Positions 52,410 through 60,063 of a stretch of DNA of 64,000 bases are shown here, piece after piece. This DNA comes from UBA3076 sp964646435 (lineage in GTDB: Bacteria > Desulfobacterota > Dissulfuribacteria > Dissulfuribacterales > UBA3076). The notes under the pieces were generated by a model, which worked only from the letters and a program-made list of their open reading frames with translations, did no database searches and was not told the origin of the DNA. The stretch lies in the NCBI GenBank assembly GCA_964646435.1, contig CAZYEJ010000003.1, positions 15,220 to 79,219 on the forward strand, given 5' to 3'. Within the stretch, counting starts at the first letter, position 1. Every line of letters begins with the position of its first letter. The translations under genes were made by a program, and so were the position numbers.

Positions 52410-54893
52410 ATGTCCCCCACAAACCATGAATTGCAACTCGCCAACGATTTTGTTCAGTACACCGGCTGCAATATTTTTCTGACGGGTAAAGCGGGCACCG
52501 GCAAGACAACCTTTCTCCATAATCTGTATAAGAACACGGCGAAGCGGATGATTATCACCGCTCCAACCGGTGTTGCGGCTATCAACGCCGGCGGGGTAAC
52601 ACTCCATTCTTTTTTTCAGCTTCCTTTTGGCCCGTTTGTACCGGGCAGCGAGACATATGAGCGCAATAAGCAGCGCCAGTTCAGGTTCAGCAAAGAAAAA
52701 AAGCGGATTATACAAAGCCTTGATTTGTTGGTGATTGACGAAATAAGTATGGTACGAGCCGATTTACTCGACGCGGTGGATGCCGTGCTGCGCCGCCATC
52801 GCCGTAATAATCAGCCATTTGGCGGGGTGCAGTTGCTTATGATCGGCGACCTGCATCAGCTCTCTCCGGTGGCAAAGCACGATGAATGGCACCTTTTACA
52901 GCAACATTATGAGACGGTTTATTTTTTCAGCAGCAAGGCGCTTGGTCTTACTGAACTGCTTACTGTTGAACTGAAGCATATTTATCGCCAGTCAGACGCC
53001 GGTTTTATCAAGCTCCTGAATCGGGTACGTGACAACCGGCTTGATGAATCATCTATAGCGGATCTTAACCGGCGTTACATCCAGGATTTTACACCGGGCG
53101 AAGATCAGGGCTATATTACACTAAGTACCCACAACCGCAGCGCAGAATCCATCAATCAGACCAGACTTCAGGCCCTGTCCAAAAAAGAACACCGTTTCAA
53201 AGCTGAGATTTCCGGAGATTTTCCTGAACATATCTACCCGACCCTGGCCACTCTTCTGCTTAAAGAGGGGGCACAAGTGATGTTTGTGCGCAATGATCCC
53301 TCTGCTGAAAAACTCTATTACAATGGTAAAATCGGCAAAATAACCAAAATCTCGAACAAAAAAATCAGCGTTATCTGCCCCAGCGATCACCAGGAAATCG
53401 TGGTTGAACCAATCATTTGGGAAAATATCAAATACACACTGAACGAAGAAAATAAAGAAATTGAAGAGGATATAATCGGCAAATTCAAGCAATACCCCCT
53501 GAAACTCGCATGGGCCATCACCATACACAAGAGTCAGGGGCTGACTTTTGAAAGGGCCATTATTGATGCCAAGGCAGCTTTTGCCCATGGTCAGATTTAC
53601 GTGGCCTTAAGCCGTTGTAAGACCATAGAGGGCATGGTGCTGAGCTCTCCCATCTCATCCCGGGGAATAAAAACGGACAAAGCAATAATGTGCTTTGACG
53701 AAGACGCTCACCAAAATCCGCCCTCCGGAAGCCGGCTTCAGGCAGCCAAAATTAGCTACCAGCAGCAGTTGTTGCTTGATTGTTTCGATTTTTCACTATT
53801 GCACAACCATCTCAATTATCTTGCCCGGCTTTTGCTGGGTAATGCCGGAGTAGTTCAAGTTTCAGGCGTTGAAGATATCCGACAACTGGAGAAAAAGGCT
53901 GCGGAAGATATTTTTGTTGTCAGTGAAAATTTTAAGCGGCAATTACGCACAATTTTTACGGATGGCGGCCTGCCCGAGTCAGATGCAATTATTTTGGAAC
54001 GGATCGGCAAGGCGTCAGCATGGTTTCAGGAAAAATTTACCGAAATTTTTGATGAGTCAGTGAAAAAATTGCATGTCGAAACAGACAATACCGAACTTCG
54101 CAAAAAAATTGGGAATGCCCTGAGTAATCTTAAAAAAGAAATTGCCGTAAAGGTAGCTGGAGTACAATGCTGTGAAAAAGGATTTACACCGTCAAGTCTC
54201 CTGCGTGCTGTTTCAGCCGCTGAAATTGACTTTACCCCTAAAAAAGAAAAAAAGCGCCGGTCCCTGGCATACACCGAATCGGACGTTGCCCATCCTGAGC
54301 TATTCCAGACCCTGAAGGACTGGCGTTCCAGCAAGGCCAAGGAGGAAGATGTTGCCTGTTTTCAGGTTTTACACCAACGGATATTGATCCAGATTGTGGT
54401 ATGCCTGCCTGACAATGCTGCTGATCTAAGAAAAATAAATGGAGTCGGCAAGAAAACCATTGAGAAATATGGTGAAGAACTTTTGAGACTGGTTTTGGCC
54501 TATCGCAAAAAACACGGGATAGAGAAGGTTGTACTGCCGGAGCCAAAAAAACTTCCTAAAGAAAATACCCCGGCAAAAGATGCGGCTCCACCTTTCGGCA
54601 CGAAACAGACAAGTTTAGACATGTTTAATAATGGATTAACGATTGCCCGGATTGCACAAGAAAGAGGCTTGGTACAGTCTACCATTGAAGGGCATCTGAG
54701 TTTTTTTGTGGAAAAAGGCGAATTAGATATCAATAAGCTGCTTTCATCTGAAAAACAACAGGCCATTGAAAAGGAGCTTGCTACAGATCACAATAATTCC
54801 CTCAGTGAAGTAAAAAGTGCCCTGGGAGATGACTACTCGTATGGAGAAATCAAAATGATGTTGGCCTGCCGGAAACATCCGGCATCAGAATAA
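52410..54893 (+). CDS. PIF1-like DNA helicase with HRDC and helix-turn-helix domains
   Basis: 827 residues. The helicase core (about 1-430) has Walker A TGKAGTGKTTFLHNL, ITAPTGVAAINAGGVTLHSFF, Walker B LLVIDEISMVRADLLDAVD, GDLHQLSPV, and a late AITIHKSQGLTFERAIID with YVALSRCKT, the PIF1/RecD2 set. After a middle region without recognised motifs comes an HRDC domain (about 640-710, LRKINGVGKKTIEKYGEELL), then a winged-helix segment (about 745-785, NNGLTIARIAQERGLVQSTI). Such fusions also occur in mobile and defence regions, but a repair role is equally possible. Confidence 0.85.
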   Translation: MSPTNHELQLANDFVQYTGCNIFLTGKAGTGKTTFLHNLYKNTAKRMIITAPTGVAAINAGGVTLHSFFQLPFGPFVPGSETYERNKQRQFRFSKEKKRIIQSLDLLVIDEISMVRADLLDAVDAVLRRHRRNNQPFGGVQLLMIGDLHQLSPVAKHDEWHLLQQHYETVYFFSSKALGLTELLTVELKHIYRQSDAGFIKLLNRVRDNRLDESSIADLNRRYIQDFTPGEDQGYITLSTHNRSAESINQTRLQALSKKEHRFKAEISGDFPEHIYPTLATLLLKEGAQVMFVRNDPSAEKLYYNGKIGKITKISNKKISVICPSDHQEIVVEPIIWENIKYTLNEENKEIEEDIIGKFKQYPLKLAWAITIHKSQGLTFERAIIDAKAAFAHGQIYVALSRCKTIEGMVLSSPISSRGIKTDKAIMCFDEDAHQNPPSGSRLQAAKISYQQQLLLDCFDFSLLHNHLNYLARLLLGNAGVVQVSGVEDIRQLEKKAAEDIFVVSENFKRQLRTIFTDGGLPESDAIILERIGKASAWFQEKFTEIFDESVKKLHVETDNTELRKKIGNALSNLKKEIAVKVAGVQCCEKGFTPSSLLRAVSAAEIDFTPKKEKKRRSLAYTESDVAHPELFQTLKDWRSSKAKEEDVACFQVLHQRILIQIVVCLPDNAADLRKINGVGKKTIEKYGEELLRLVLAYRKKHGIEKVVLPEPKKLPKENTPAKDAAPPFGTKQTSLDMFNNGLTIARIAQERGLVQSTIEGHLSFFVEKGELDINKLLSSEKQQAIEKELATDHNNSLSEVKSALGDDYSYGEIKMMLACRKHPASE

Positions 54894-54963
54894 GCAACCC
54901 AGCCCATCCAACGCTGTTTGATTTCATGGAAGGGGGGCAAGTGGATGTGGATTCAAAATCGCG

Positions 54964-56052
54964 TCAATCAGCATTCAGGAAGGCTATCCTGGTCGTTTCT
55001 CCGGTGTTCTTGTGGGCAAGGATGCAAAAGCTTTCAATGAATTTTTCGTAGCTCTCTTTGGAGTATGATGAGATTGAGAGGGCTTCTTCCCTCGTTTTTT
55101 CTCCGTATGCCTTTTCTCTTTTATGTAGTATGGCGGGTCAAAGAATATCAGATCGGCTTTTCCGGTTATTGGCCAGTTATTATCTTGGGAGTCCCGGTGG
55201 TGGTATTGGATCTCCGGCCGGTTATCTCTTGTGGCGATGTCAAAGGCTTGACATTTCCGCTCAAAGAGCATGCATACATCAGAGACAACACCGCCGCCGG
55301 CCATCGGGTCGAGAACAAAATCACCGGGTTTTGTGAAATAGAACAGTGTGTGTGCAACGAGCTGCGCCGGTATTCTCCCGGGCCAATCATCTCCGAATCG
55401 TTCATCACATTCGTTGAAATTCCATTGATCCCATGTGCGCAGGCCCCAGCCAAGCTCTTTGAATTTTTCCTGATCAGTTTTTCCTTCCAGCCGTAATGCC
55501 CAAGCAAGTGGAAGATCCATGTTATAATGCCTGGCGATGTATTCCATTCTGCGGCCCTGGGAGAGGAGATTATCGATATTACCAAAATTGGTATTATTGG
55601 TAATTTGAGAAATTCTTTGTTGCTTTATCCCCACTGTGTCTGAGATTTTTCCCTGAGTCCATCCAAGGCGGCTCAAACGAAGGATAATGGTATTTCTGCT
55701 TGTTTTCTGCCGGGCAACGATCGCCATGCCTGATGTTACATTCCGCCCCTTCAAGTAGAAACGCCACTTTGTCTTTCTCGTAATCAAGTGGCTTCTCCTT
55801 CCATTCAACAGCCGCAATTTTTTTGATTCCACTTTCCTTAAACGCAGACCAGCGGTGGATACCATCCAGAATTATAGTCGCTTCGGTTGTTTCATTGCCA
55901 TATGAATAGTTAAAGACCTTTTGAATATTGATTGGTGGAAATTGCGCGCCGATCGCAAGCGCTTCAATATAGGCATTAATGGTTTTCTCGCTTTTTCCTC
56001 CTCTTGGGTAGATGAACTGGTCCCAGGTTAAATTTGAGATGTTGACTTCCAT
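54964..56052 (-). pseudogene. ParB-like nuclease / DNA methyltransferase fusion, broken by frameshifts and a stop
   Basis: The N-terminal ParB/sulfiredoxin-like domain (from ATG 56052; ILDGIHRWSAFKESG) joins a DNA methyltransferase (DFVLDPMAGGGVVSDVC, and LIFFDPPYY with DPPY). The reading frame shifts near 55697-55703 (within AACAAGCAGAAA on the coding strand) and again near 55109-55124 (A-rich). Frame-corrected translation then reaches FLNAD and a TGA at 54964-54966 where RDFE follows in frame, the place where relatives usually have Trp. At least three lesions make it a probable pseudogene; two of the three could also be draft errors. Confidence 0.7.
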
Positions 56053-56225
56053 TGGCTCTCCCCTTCATAGCCATCTTCATTTACTTCCCATTCAATCAAT
56101 TGCATAACTGCCTCCTCTATTGTGGGTCTATTTTGGTTTGGTCGGATTGAACCTAATTCAGGTACATTGGTAAAATTCACCCACAGCAATCCCGAATGAT
56201 AGCCGCACAATTCAGTCATCGGCAA
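56028..56225 (-). CDS. Small hypothetical protein upstream of the ParB-methyltransferase
   Basis: 65-residue open frame beginning MPMTELCGYHSG, with an acidic second half (IEEAVMQLIEWEVNEDGYEG). Its last 25 bases overlap the start of the ParB-like gene, so they were probably coupled. No family is recognised and no strong ribosome-binding site is visible. Could be chance, given the surrounding decay. Confidence 0.35.
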   Translation of the reverse strand: MPMTELCGYHSGLLWVNFTNVPELGSIRPNQNRPTIEEAVMQLIEWEVNEDGYEGESQWKSTSQI

Positions 56226-56240
56226 GATTGGCAGTCGTCT

Positions 56241-56459
56241 TTAAAGCCTATTTGATTTTCCTTTTTCGAAATACTGACTGACAAAATTATTTGCCAATTG
56301 ATGTACTATCTGTGCCCTAACCCGAGAAATGCGCTTTCGACGGCTACCAGTCCGCAACTCATGTGAATTGATATTTTCTTCTTCGCATACTCGCTCAACG
56401 ACTTCGCCAATTTGTTGCCTGCCATTTTTCAATTCCCAATCAAAGTTCTCGACTTGACG
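56241..56459 (-). pseudogene. Y1 (REP-associated type) transposase C-terminal remnant
   Basis: In-frame minus-strand segment RQVENFDWELKNGRQQIGEV and onward to RVRAQIVHQLANNF. The part ELRTGSRRKRISRVRAQIVH matches the DnaA-like domain that ends many REP-associated IS200-type transposases. The nuclease domain is missing upstream (TGA at 56462) and the final helix is lost, so this is a fragment. Its upstream end is within a 90-bp direct repeat. Confidence 0.6.
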
Positions 56460-56522
56460 TCAGCTTTGGGATACATATTAAACTAATAAATTCAACGATG
56501 GGGTGGATCCCAGGGAAAAGGC
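56433..56522. repeat. 90-bp direct repeat, copy 1
   Basis: TTCCCAATCAAAGTTCTCGA and the next 70 bases match 58025-58115 at about 89 percent by eye, with two single-base length differences. It overlaps the Y1 transposase remnant. The two copies bracket the DUF3368 fragment, vapBC and a short open frame. Confidence 0.85.
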
Positions 56523-56718
56523 GTCCCCTAGATCACAGGGTCAGGTCTGATGGCATCGTCTCTCACGCTGGGGAGCCTTGTGGGTAAAAATGCTCTGGAT
56601 TTTTCCTTGATGTTTCATGATGTGAATTTTCCTACCCGCCCTACACTGATTTCTCAAGGGGTAGGTGTCTCACTTACATTTACACAGAGGACCACTTAAA
56701 ACATCAACTGCTGCTCAG

Positions 56719-56889
56719 ATGAAAGCCGACCTGGTATTATTGGATGAGAAGAAGGCCAGAAAAAGTGCCATAATTGCTGGTTTTGAAGTAATTGGGCCGC
56801 TGGATCTATTCCTTGTGGCCAATAACCTCGGGCTACTCAAGGAAATCAGATCCTCTTGGGTAAGTTATTTATTACCGATTCCCTTATGA
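56719..56889 (+). pseudogene. DUF3368 (PIN-like) toxin fragment
   Basis: Plus-strand frame with ADLVLLDEKKARKSA, FEVIGPLDLFLVANNLGLLKEI, matching the C-terminal half of DUF3368 proteins, PIN-fold relatives of VapC. The N-terminal part with the first catalytic Asp residues is absent. The 200 bases before it (56523-56718) contain no gene. Confidence 0.55.
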
Positions 56890-56970
56890 GACGTATTAAG
56901 TTCCGTTCAGCAACATGGTTGCCTTGTTACCTTCAGTTTGACCTAAATTGAACTGTTTGCAAAGGTATGG

Positions 56971-57378
56971 TCACGGGAAAATAATGAAAGGTCGTTTTCT
57001 TTGCAGACGGTAAATACTGAAATCCTTTTTGTCAAAGGTTGCAACACGCTGAATAGCTAAATCCTGAGCAAGACATACTATGGTGGCATCCGCAAAGTCC
57101 ATTGGGAGGTCATAATACTTCTGCATCAACTTTTTTATCCTCTTCAGACTTTCAACACTGGAAGGAACGAGGGTTATAGCCCCACTCAGGACAAAATCCA
57201 GGGCAGCAGACTGAGCATGGGAAGAAAAATTTAGCAGATAAAGAACCTCAGTTAATACCGCTTCCGAGGTAAAAAGTTCACCTTCGAATTGCCTCAACCA
57301 CTTAACACATTCACCATGCCTGGTCTCGCTACGGTCAATCAAGGCCACCCACGGACCTGTATCCATCAGGACTTGCAC
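56971..57378 (-). CDS. vapC: VapC-type PIN-domain toxin
   Basis: 135-residue PIN nuclease. It begins at GTG 57378 (VQVLMDTGPWVALID, first acidic residue Asp6), overlapping the antitoxin stop as TAGTG. Acidic residues fitting the active site are also in SEAVLTEVLYLL and MDFADATIVCLA, ending with ATFDKKDFSIYRL. VapC toxins cut tRNA or rRNA, and are neutralised by the partner. The pair is intact, in contrast to its surroundings. Confidence 0.88.
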   Translation of the reverse strand: MQVLMDTGPWVALIDRSETRHGECVKWLRQFEGELFTSEAVLTEVLYLLNFSSHAQSAALDFVLSGAITLVPSSVESLKRIKKLMQKYYDLPMDFADATIVCLAQDLAIQRVATFDKKDFSIYRLQRKRPFIIFP

Positions 57379-57629
57379 TAGGAAGCCTTTCGTATTTTTT
57401 CAATGAGATAATCGCGGTGACGCTGCCCAAGATCCTTAATGCCGCTTTCTGCTGTTCCGAGAAGATTGCTGACCTTCTCAAAAGGAGTTATTGGTTTGCG
57501 CTTGAGATTTTCTTCAATGAATTGCCTTAATGCCATGCGGACTATATCCGATCGCTTTAATCCCATCTCTCTGGTCAGCTCAGCAAGCTTACTTTGGTAT
57601 TCATCGGGCATCCGAACGGTTAGTTGCAT
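57378..57629 (-). CDS. Ribbon-helix-helix antitoxin
   Basis: 83 residues from ATG 57629 (MQLTVRMPDEYQSKLAELTR), chosen because AGGAGG sits seven bases upstream; the longer frame to 57689 has no such site. The N-terminal ribbon-helix-helix DNA-binding fold continues with LKRSDIVRMALRQFIEENL; the rest (TPFEKVSNLLGTAESGIKDL) resembles the toxin-binding tails of CopG-type antitoxins. It would repress its own promoter and neutralise the VapC toxin, with which it overlaps. Confidence 0.85.
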   Translation of the reverse strand: MQLTVRMPDEYQSKLAELTREMGLKRSDIVRMALRQFIEENLKRKPITPFEKVSNLLGTAESGIKDLGQRHRDYLIEKIRKAS

Positions 57630-57705
57630 CCTGAGACCTCCTATTAAACTTATGTAATCTAATGTAGTCTTCTTGATTGCGTTTTCCAAGGCCTATTTTT
57701 TTGGA

Positions 57706-57900
57706 CTAGCCTGACGTACGGACCTGGGTTATCGTAATTACCGAATTTGTCGTCTTTTTGATCTGACCGGCCGGTATGTCAGTGAGCTTAGCGGCCCAAT
57801 CCGGTGTGCAGTCCTTGACGCAATCCTTTGATGTGGCCGCGCGTTGGAACGTAATGGAAAAGACGGCGAGGAGAGATATCTCGGCCTTGATGTAAAACAT
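57706..57900 (-). CDS. Possible small hypothetical protein
   Basis: 64-residue open frame from ATG 57900 (MFYIKAEISLLAVFSITFQR), with two cysteines in KDCVKDCTPDW. A GGAAGGAGGG run ends right at the ATG, which is unusually close for a ribosome-binding site. No family recognised; other overlapping frames in this stretch are similar in length, so coding status is uncertain. The stretch 57630-58024 otherwise holds nothing clear. Confidence 0.25.
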   Translation of the reverse strand: MFYIKAEISLLAVFSITFQRAATSKDCVKDCTPDWAAKLTDIPAGQIKKTTNSVITITQVRTSG

Positions 57901-58024
57901 CCCTCCTTCCTTTGCTGAGCAAAAACCACAAAGGGCAAAGGGCAACAACCACAACCCTGCCTCCTGGATTTTGGCCTCTTCTATTAAGTGAACTGAAAAG
58001 CGAAACCCAAACCTTGAGATTCAC

Positions 58025-58115
58025 TTCCTAATCAAAATTCTCGACTTGACGCCGGTTTTGGGATACACATTAAACCAATAAATTCAACGATGGGGGTGGA
58101 TTCCAGGGGAAAGGC
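58025..58115. repeat. 90-bp direct repeat, copy 2
   Basis: TTCCTAATCAAAATTCTCGA and the next 71 bases; second copy of 56433-56522. It cuts off the gene that begins at 58300, suggesting that it arrived by insertion. Confidence 0.85.
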
Positions 58116-58123
58116 CTTTAAGT

Positions 58124-58300
58124 TCATTCAGAAACAGCGCGTTTTTTGCCAGGTTCATCGTAGAGCGTAAAAGAACCAGACCCCGGAGGCCATTCGACCG
58201 ACTTGATTGCCTGGACGATGTGTCCCTCGATCTCTCTCCATTCATGAGAGTGGGAGAATGCCCCGGCATCGATTATTGGCTCTATTCGGACGATTTTCAT
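58124..58300 (-). pseudogene. Truncated gene behind the XRE regulator (possible restriction enzyme start)
   Basis: From ATG 58300 the frame gives MKIVRIEPIIDAGAFSHSHE and continues to DEPGKKRAVSE and a stop. One base separates its ATG from the stop of the XRE gene. The text resembles the N terminus of a longer protein, perhaps a type II restriction endonuclease, and XRE genes often precede these as controllers; this is a guess. The 90-bp repeat starts 9 bases beyond the stop, and the remainder of the gene is missing. Confidence 0.4.
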
Positions 58301-58301
58301 G

Positions 58302-58595
58302 CTAAACTGAGTTAATCTTATGCCTGTTTTTGGAATGATAGGTGGCAAGAGACTGAACTCGCTCAATCATCTCGGACGGCTCCACCTTTAACGCCTTGGC
58401 TAATTCAAAGATGGTACGAAGAGACGGGCTTTTCTGTCCCCGTTCAAGCAGACTTATGTATGTGCGGTGATACCCGCTGGCAAACCCAAGTTCTTCTTGA
58501 GAAAGTTCTCAGTCTCGGCGAAGTTGCTGGAGAACCTGGCCAAACGACTTGGTAATAGGCCTGTCTTCCGAGCCTTTTGAAGTGTTTTTCTTCAT
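58302..58595 (-). pseudogene. XRE-family HTH regulator with an internal TGA
   Basis: A 98-codon frame from ATG 58595, containing FGQVLQQLRRD, a TGA at codon 29 (58509-58511), then ELSQEELGFASGYHRTYISL and LERGQKSPSLRTIFELAKAL, a classic helix-turn-helix XRE domain. The stop sits inside the first helix where relatives commonly have Arg, consistent with CGA to TGA. It would act as a repressor or R-M controller for the downstream gene if intact. Confidence 0.65.
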
Positions 58596-58645
58596 CGAAC
58601 ATCGATTTGTGTTCGAATGCAGACTATAAATCTACAGACTATAGT

Positions 58646-58744
58646 ATGAAGTCCCAGTTCGAATATTTTCTGCGAAAGCTTCTGATTATCCTCAACGCTA
58701 TGGTCAGGGACAGCGCTGCCTGGAATTCTGAGCCTTCTGGATAG
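58646..58744 (+). pseudogene. IS110-like transposase C-terminal remnant
   Basis: Frame FLRKLLIILNAMVRDSAAWN ending in TAG 58742, matching the typical close of IS110/IS1111 transposases (LLxILNAMxR). The catalytic parts are missing. Confidence 0.5.
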
Positions 58745-58782
58745 GCTTGACATTCAAAACACAGTTGCTGTCCCTTTTTTTC

Positions 58783-58875
58783 TCTTCGCTAACTGAGACA
58801 GGCCGTCAACTGGGTATATCACCCTCTGCAGTTGCCAAATCCTTTAGCCGGCGTGATAGACAAAAGTCCACTTAG
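58783..58875 (+). pseudogene. Y1 transposase C-terminal remnant, second copy
   Basis: Frame TETGRQLGISPSAVAKSFSR followed by RDRQKST and TAG at 58873. This is the last helix of the DnaA-like domain of REP-associated Y1 transposases, the very part absent from the remnant at 56241. The two are in opposite orientation. Confidence 0.5.
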
Positions 58876-59034
58876 TCCAGAACGTCCCCCAATTTCTGTC
58901 CCTCATCCACCCGCGGTTTGGTGGTTTGCTGTTGACCGGGGGACTTGTTTTGGATTAAGAATAAACTAAGATTTTCAATTTTAAACATAACGTAACTCGA
59001 TACTTAAATTGCATCGATTCAATTTGGTTAGTCC

Positions 59035-60060
59035 ATGGCCCGAGCAGATCTAATAAAGAGATTATTTCGTTGTCAAAAGGCAAATGATCCTTCTGGCTTC
59101 ATGGATGCTGCGCAGGCCATTATCGAAGAAGAACGTAAAAAAAACCATGGTATTCTGGCGGAAGAACTTAACCGGATCTTAAATAATAGTTTCGCAAAAC
59201 AAACACCTTCTAGGTTGGCCCATTACCAGCCCCCTCCTCGGGATCCCGATAGAAGAACCCCTCTCATAGAAATAAAACGTCCAGACCGATACTTACGGGA
59301 CCTCGTTCTCACCGACAAACAGGTTTCAGCCATAAAAACTACTATTCAGGAGTTTAGGGAATGGGACGTTTTACAGGCAAACGGATTAACCCCAAATCAT
59401 AAATTACTGTTTTGTGGACCTCCTGGCTGCGGCAAAACGGTCACTGCTGAGGCAATCGCAGGAGATCTTGGTCTGCCTCTTTTGTATGTCCGATTTGATT
59501 CGGTTGTTTCTTCTCTGCTTGGAGAGACATCGGCTAATATCCGTAAGGTTTTTGATTATGCCTCAAATGGGACTTGGGTATTATTTTTCGATGAATTTGA
59601 TGCCATCGGTCGTTCCAGGGATGATATCTCTGAACATGGCGAAATCAGAAGGGTTGTCAACTCTTTTCTCCAACTATTGGACAACTTCACGGGTAAATCT
59701 TTGATCATCGCGGCTACAAACTTTGAACGATCACTTGATTACGCCTTGTGGCGACGTTTTGATGAAGTCCTTCGCTTTGAAAAACCTGACCTCGAACAAA
59801 TTACTGATTTGATGCATCGGCATTTATCACGTTTGGGGGTTTCGAAAAAACTGTTGGTCCAGAAAGCAAAGGAATTGTTGAATATGTCCCATGGAGAAGT
59901 GGAACGGGTATGTCTCAATGTTCTCAAAACTTGCGTCATGGAAGGTAGGAATACTTGCCAAGAAAAGGATATTGAGCGGGCGATTCAACGCCAAAAGCGC
60001 CGGCAAGAAATATTGAATCGTGTCTCTGAGGACGTGCATCCCAAAGTGGATATCGAATAA
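59035..60060 (+). CDS. ietA: AAA ATPase of an IetAS-type anti-phage pair
   Basis: 341 residues. An N-terminal helical part (about 1-85) precedes a single AAA domain: Walker A GPPGCGKT (128-135), Walker B WVLFFDEFDA (181-190), sensor 1 region IIAATNFERSLD (about 224-235) and arginine finger region LWRRFDEVLRF. It ends with a basic helix. AAA ATPase genes followed at once by a subtilisin gene form the reported ietAS defence pair. The protease starts 3 bases downstream, so they are coupled. The assignment is by gene pair and motif, not by a search; the target and trigger are unknown. Confidence 0.75.
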   Translation: MARADLIKRLFRCQKANDPSGFMDAAQAIIEEERKKNHGILAEELNRILNNSFAKQTPSRLAHYQPPPRDPDRRTPLIEIKRPDRYLRDLVLTDKQVSAIKTTIQEFREWDVLQANGLTPNHKLLFCGPPGCGKTVTAEAIAGDLGLPLLYVRFDSVVSSLLGETSANIRKVFDYASNGTWVLFFDEFDAIGRSRDDISEHGEIRRVVNSFLQLLDNFTGKSLIIAATNFERSLDYALWRRFDEVLRFEKPDLEQITDLMHRHLSRLGVSKKLLVQKAKELLNMSHGEVERVCLNVLKTCVMEGRNTCQEKDIERAIQRQKRRQEILNRVSEDVHPKVDIE

Positions 60061-60063
60061 AAG

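Larger units (their letters stand above)
58596..59034. other. Transposase graveyard upstream of ietA
   Basis: About 440 bases with two transposase tails on the plus strand (annotated separately) and then, from about 58880, no recognisable gene. An AT-rich stretch at 58955-59030 (TTTTCAATTTTAAACATAAC) may hold the ietA promoter, but no boxes stand out. Confidence 0.5.

Noticed and set aside
57706..58024. Several overlapping minus-strand frames of 66-82 codons
   Set aside because: They overlap in different frames without clear start sites; only the one with a GGAGGG run was kept, at low confidence.
58509..58511. UGA read as an amino acid (XRE codon 29, methyltransferase 54964)
   Set aside because: Intact genes in the window use TGA as a normal stop (for example thiC, secA, rfbF), so recoding is unlikely; mutation explains both.
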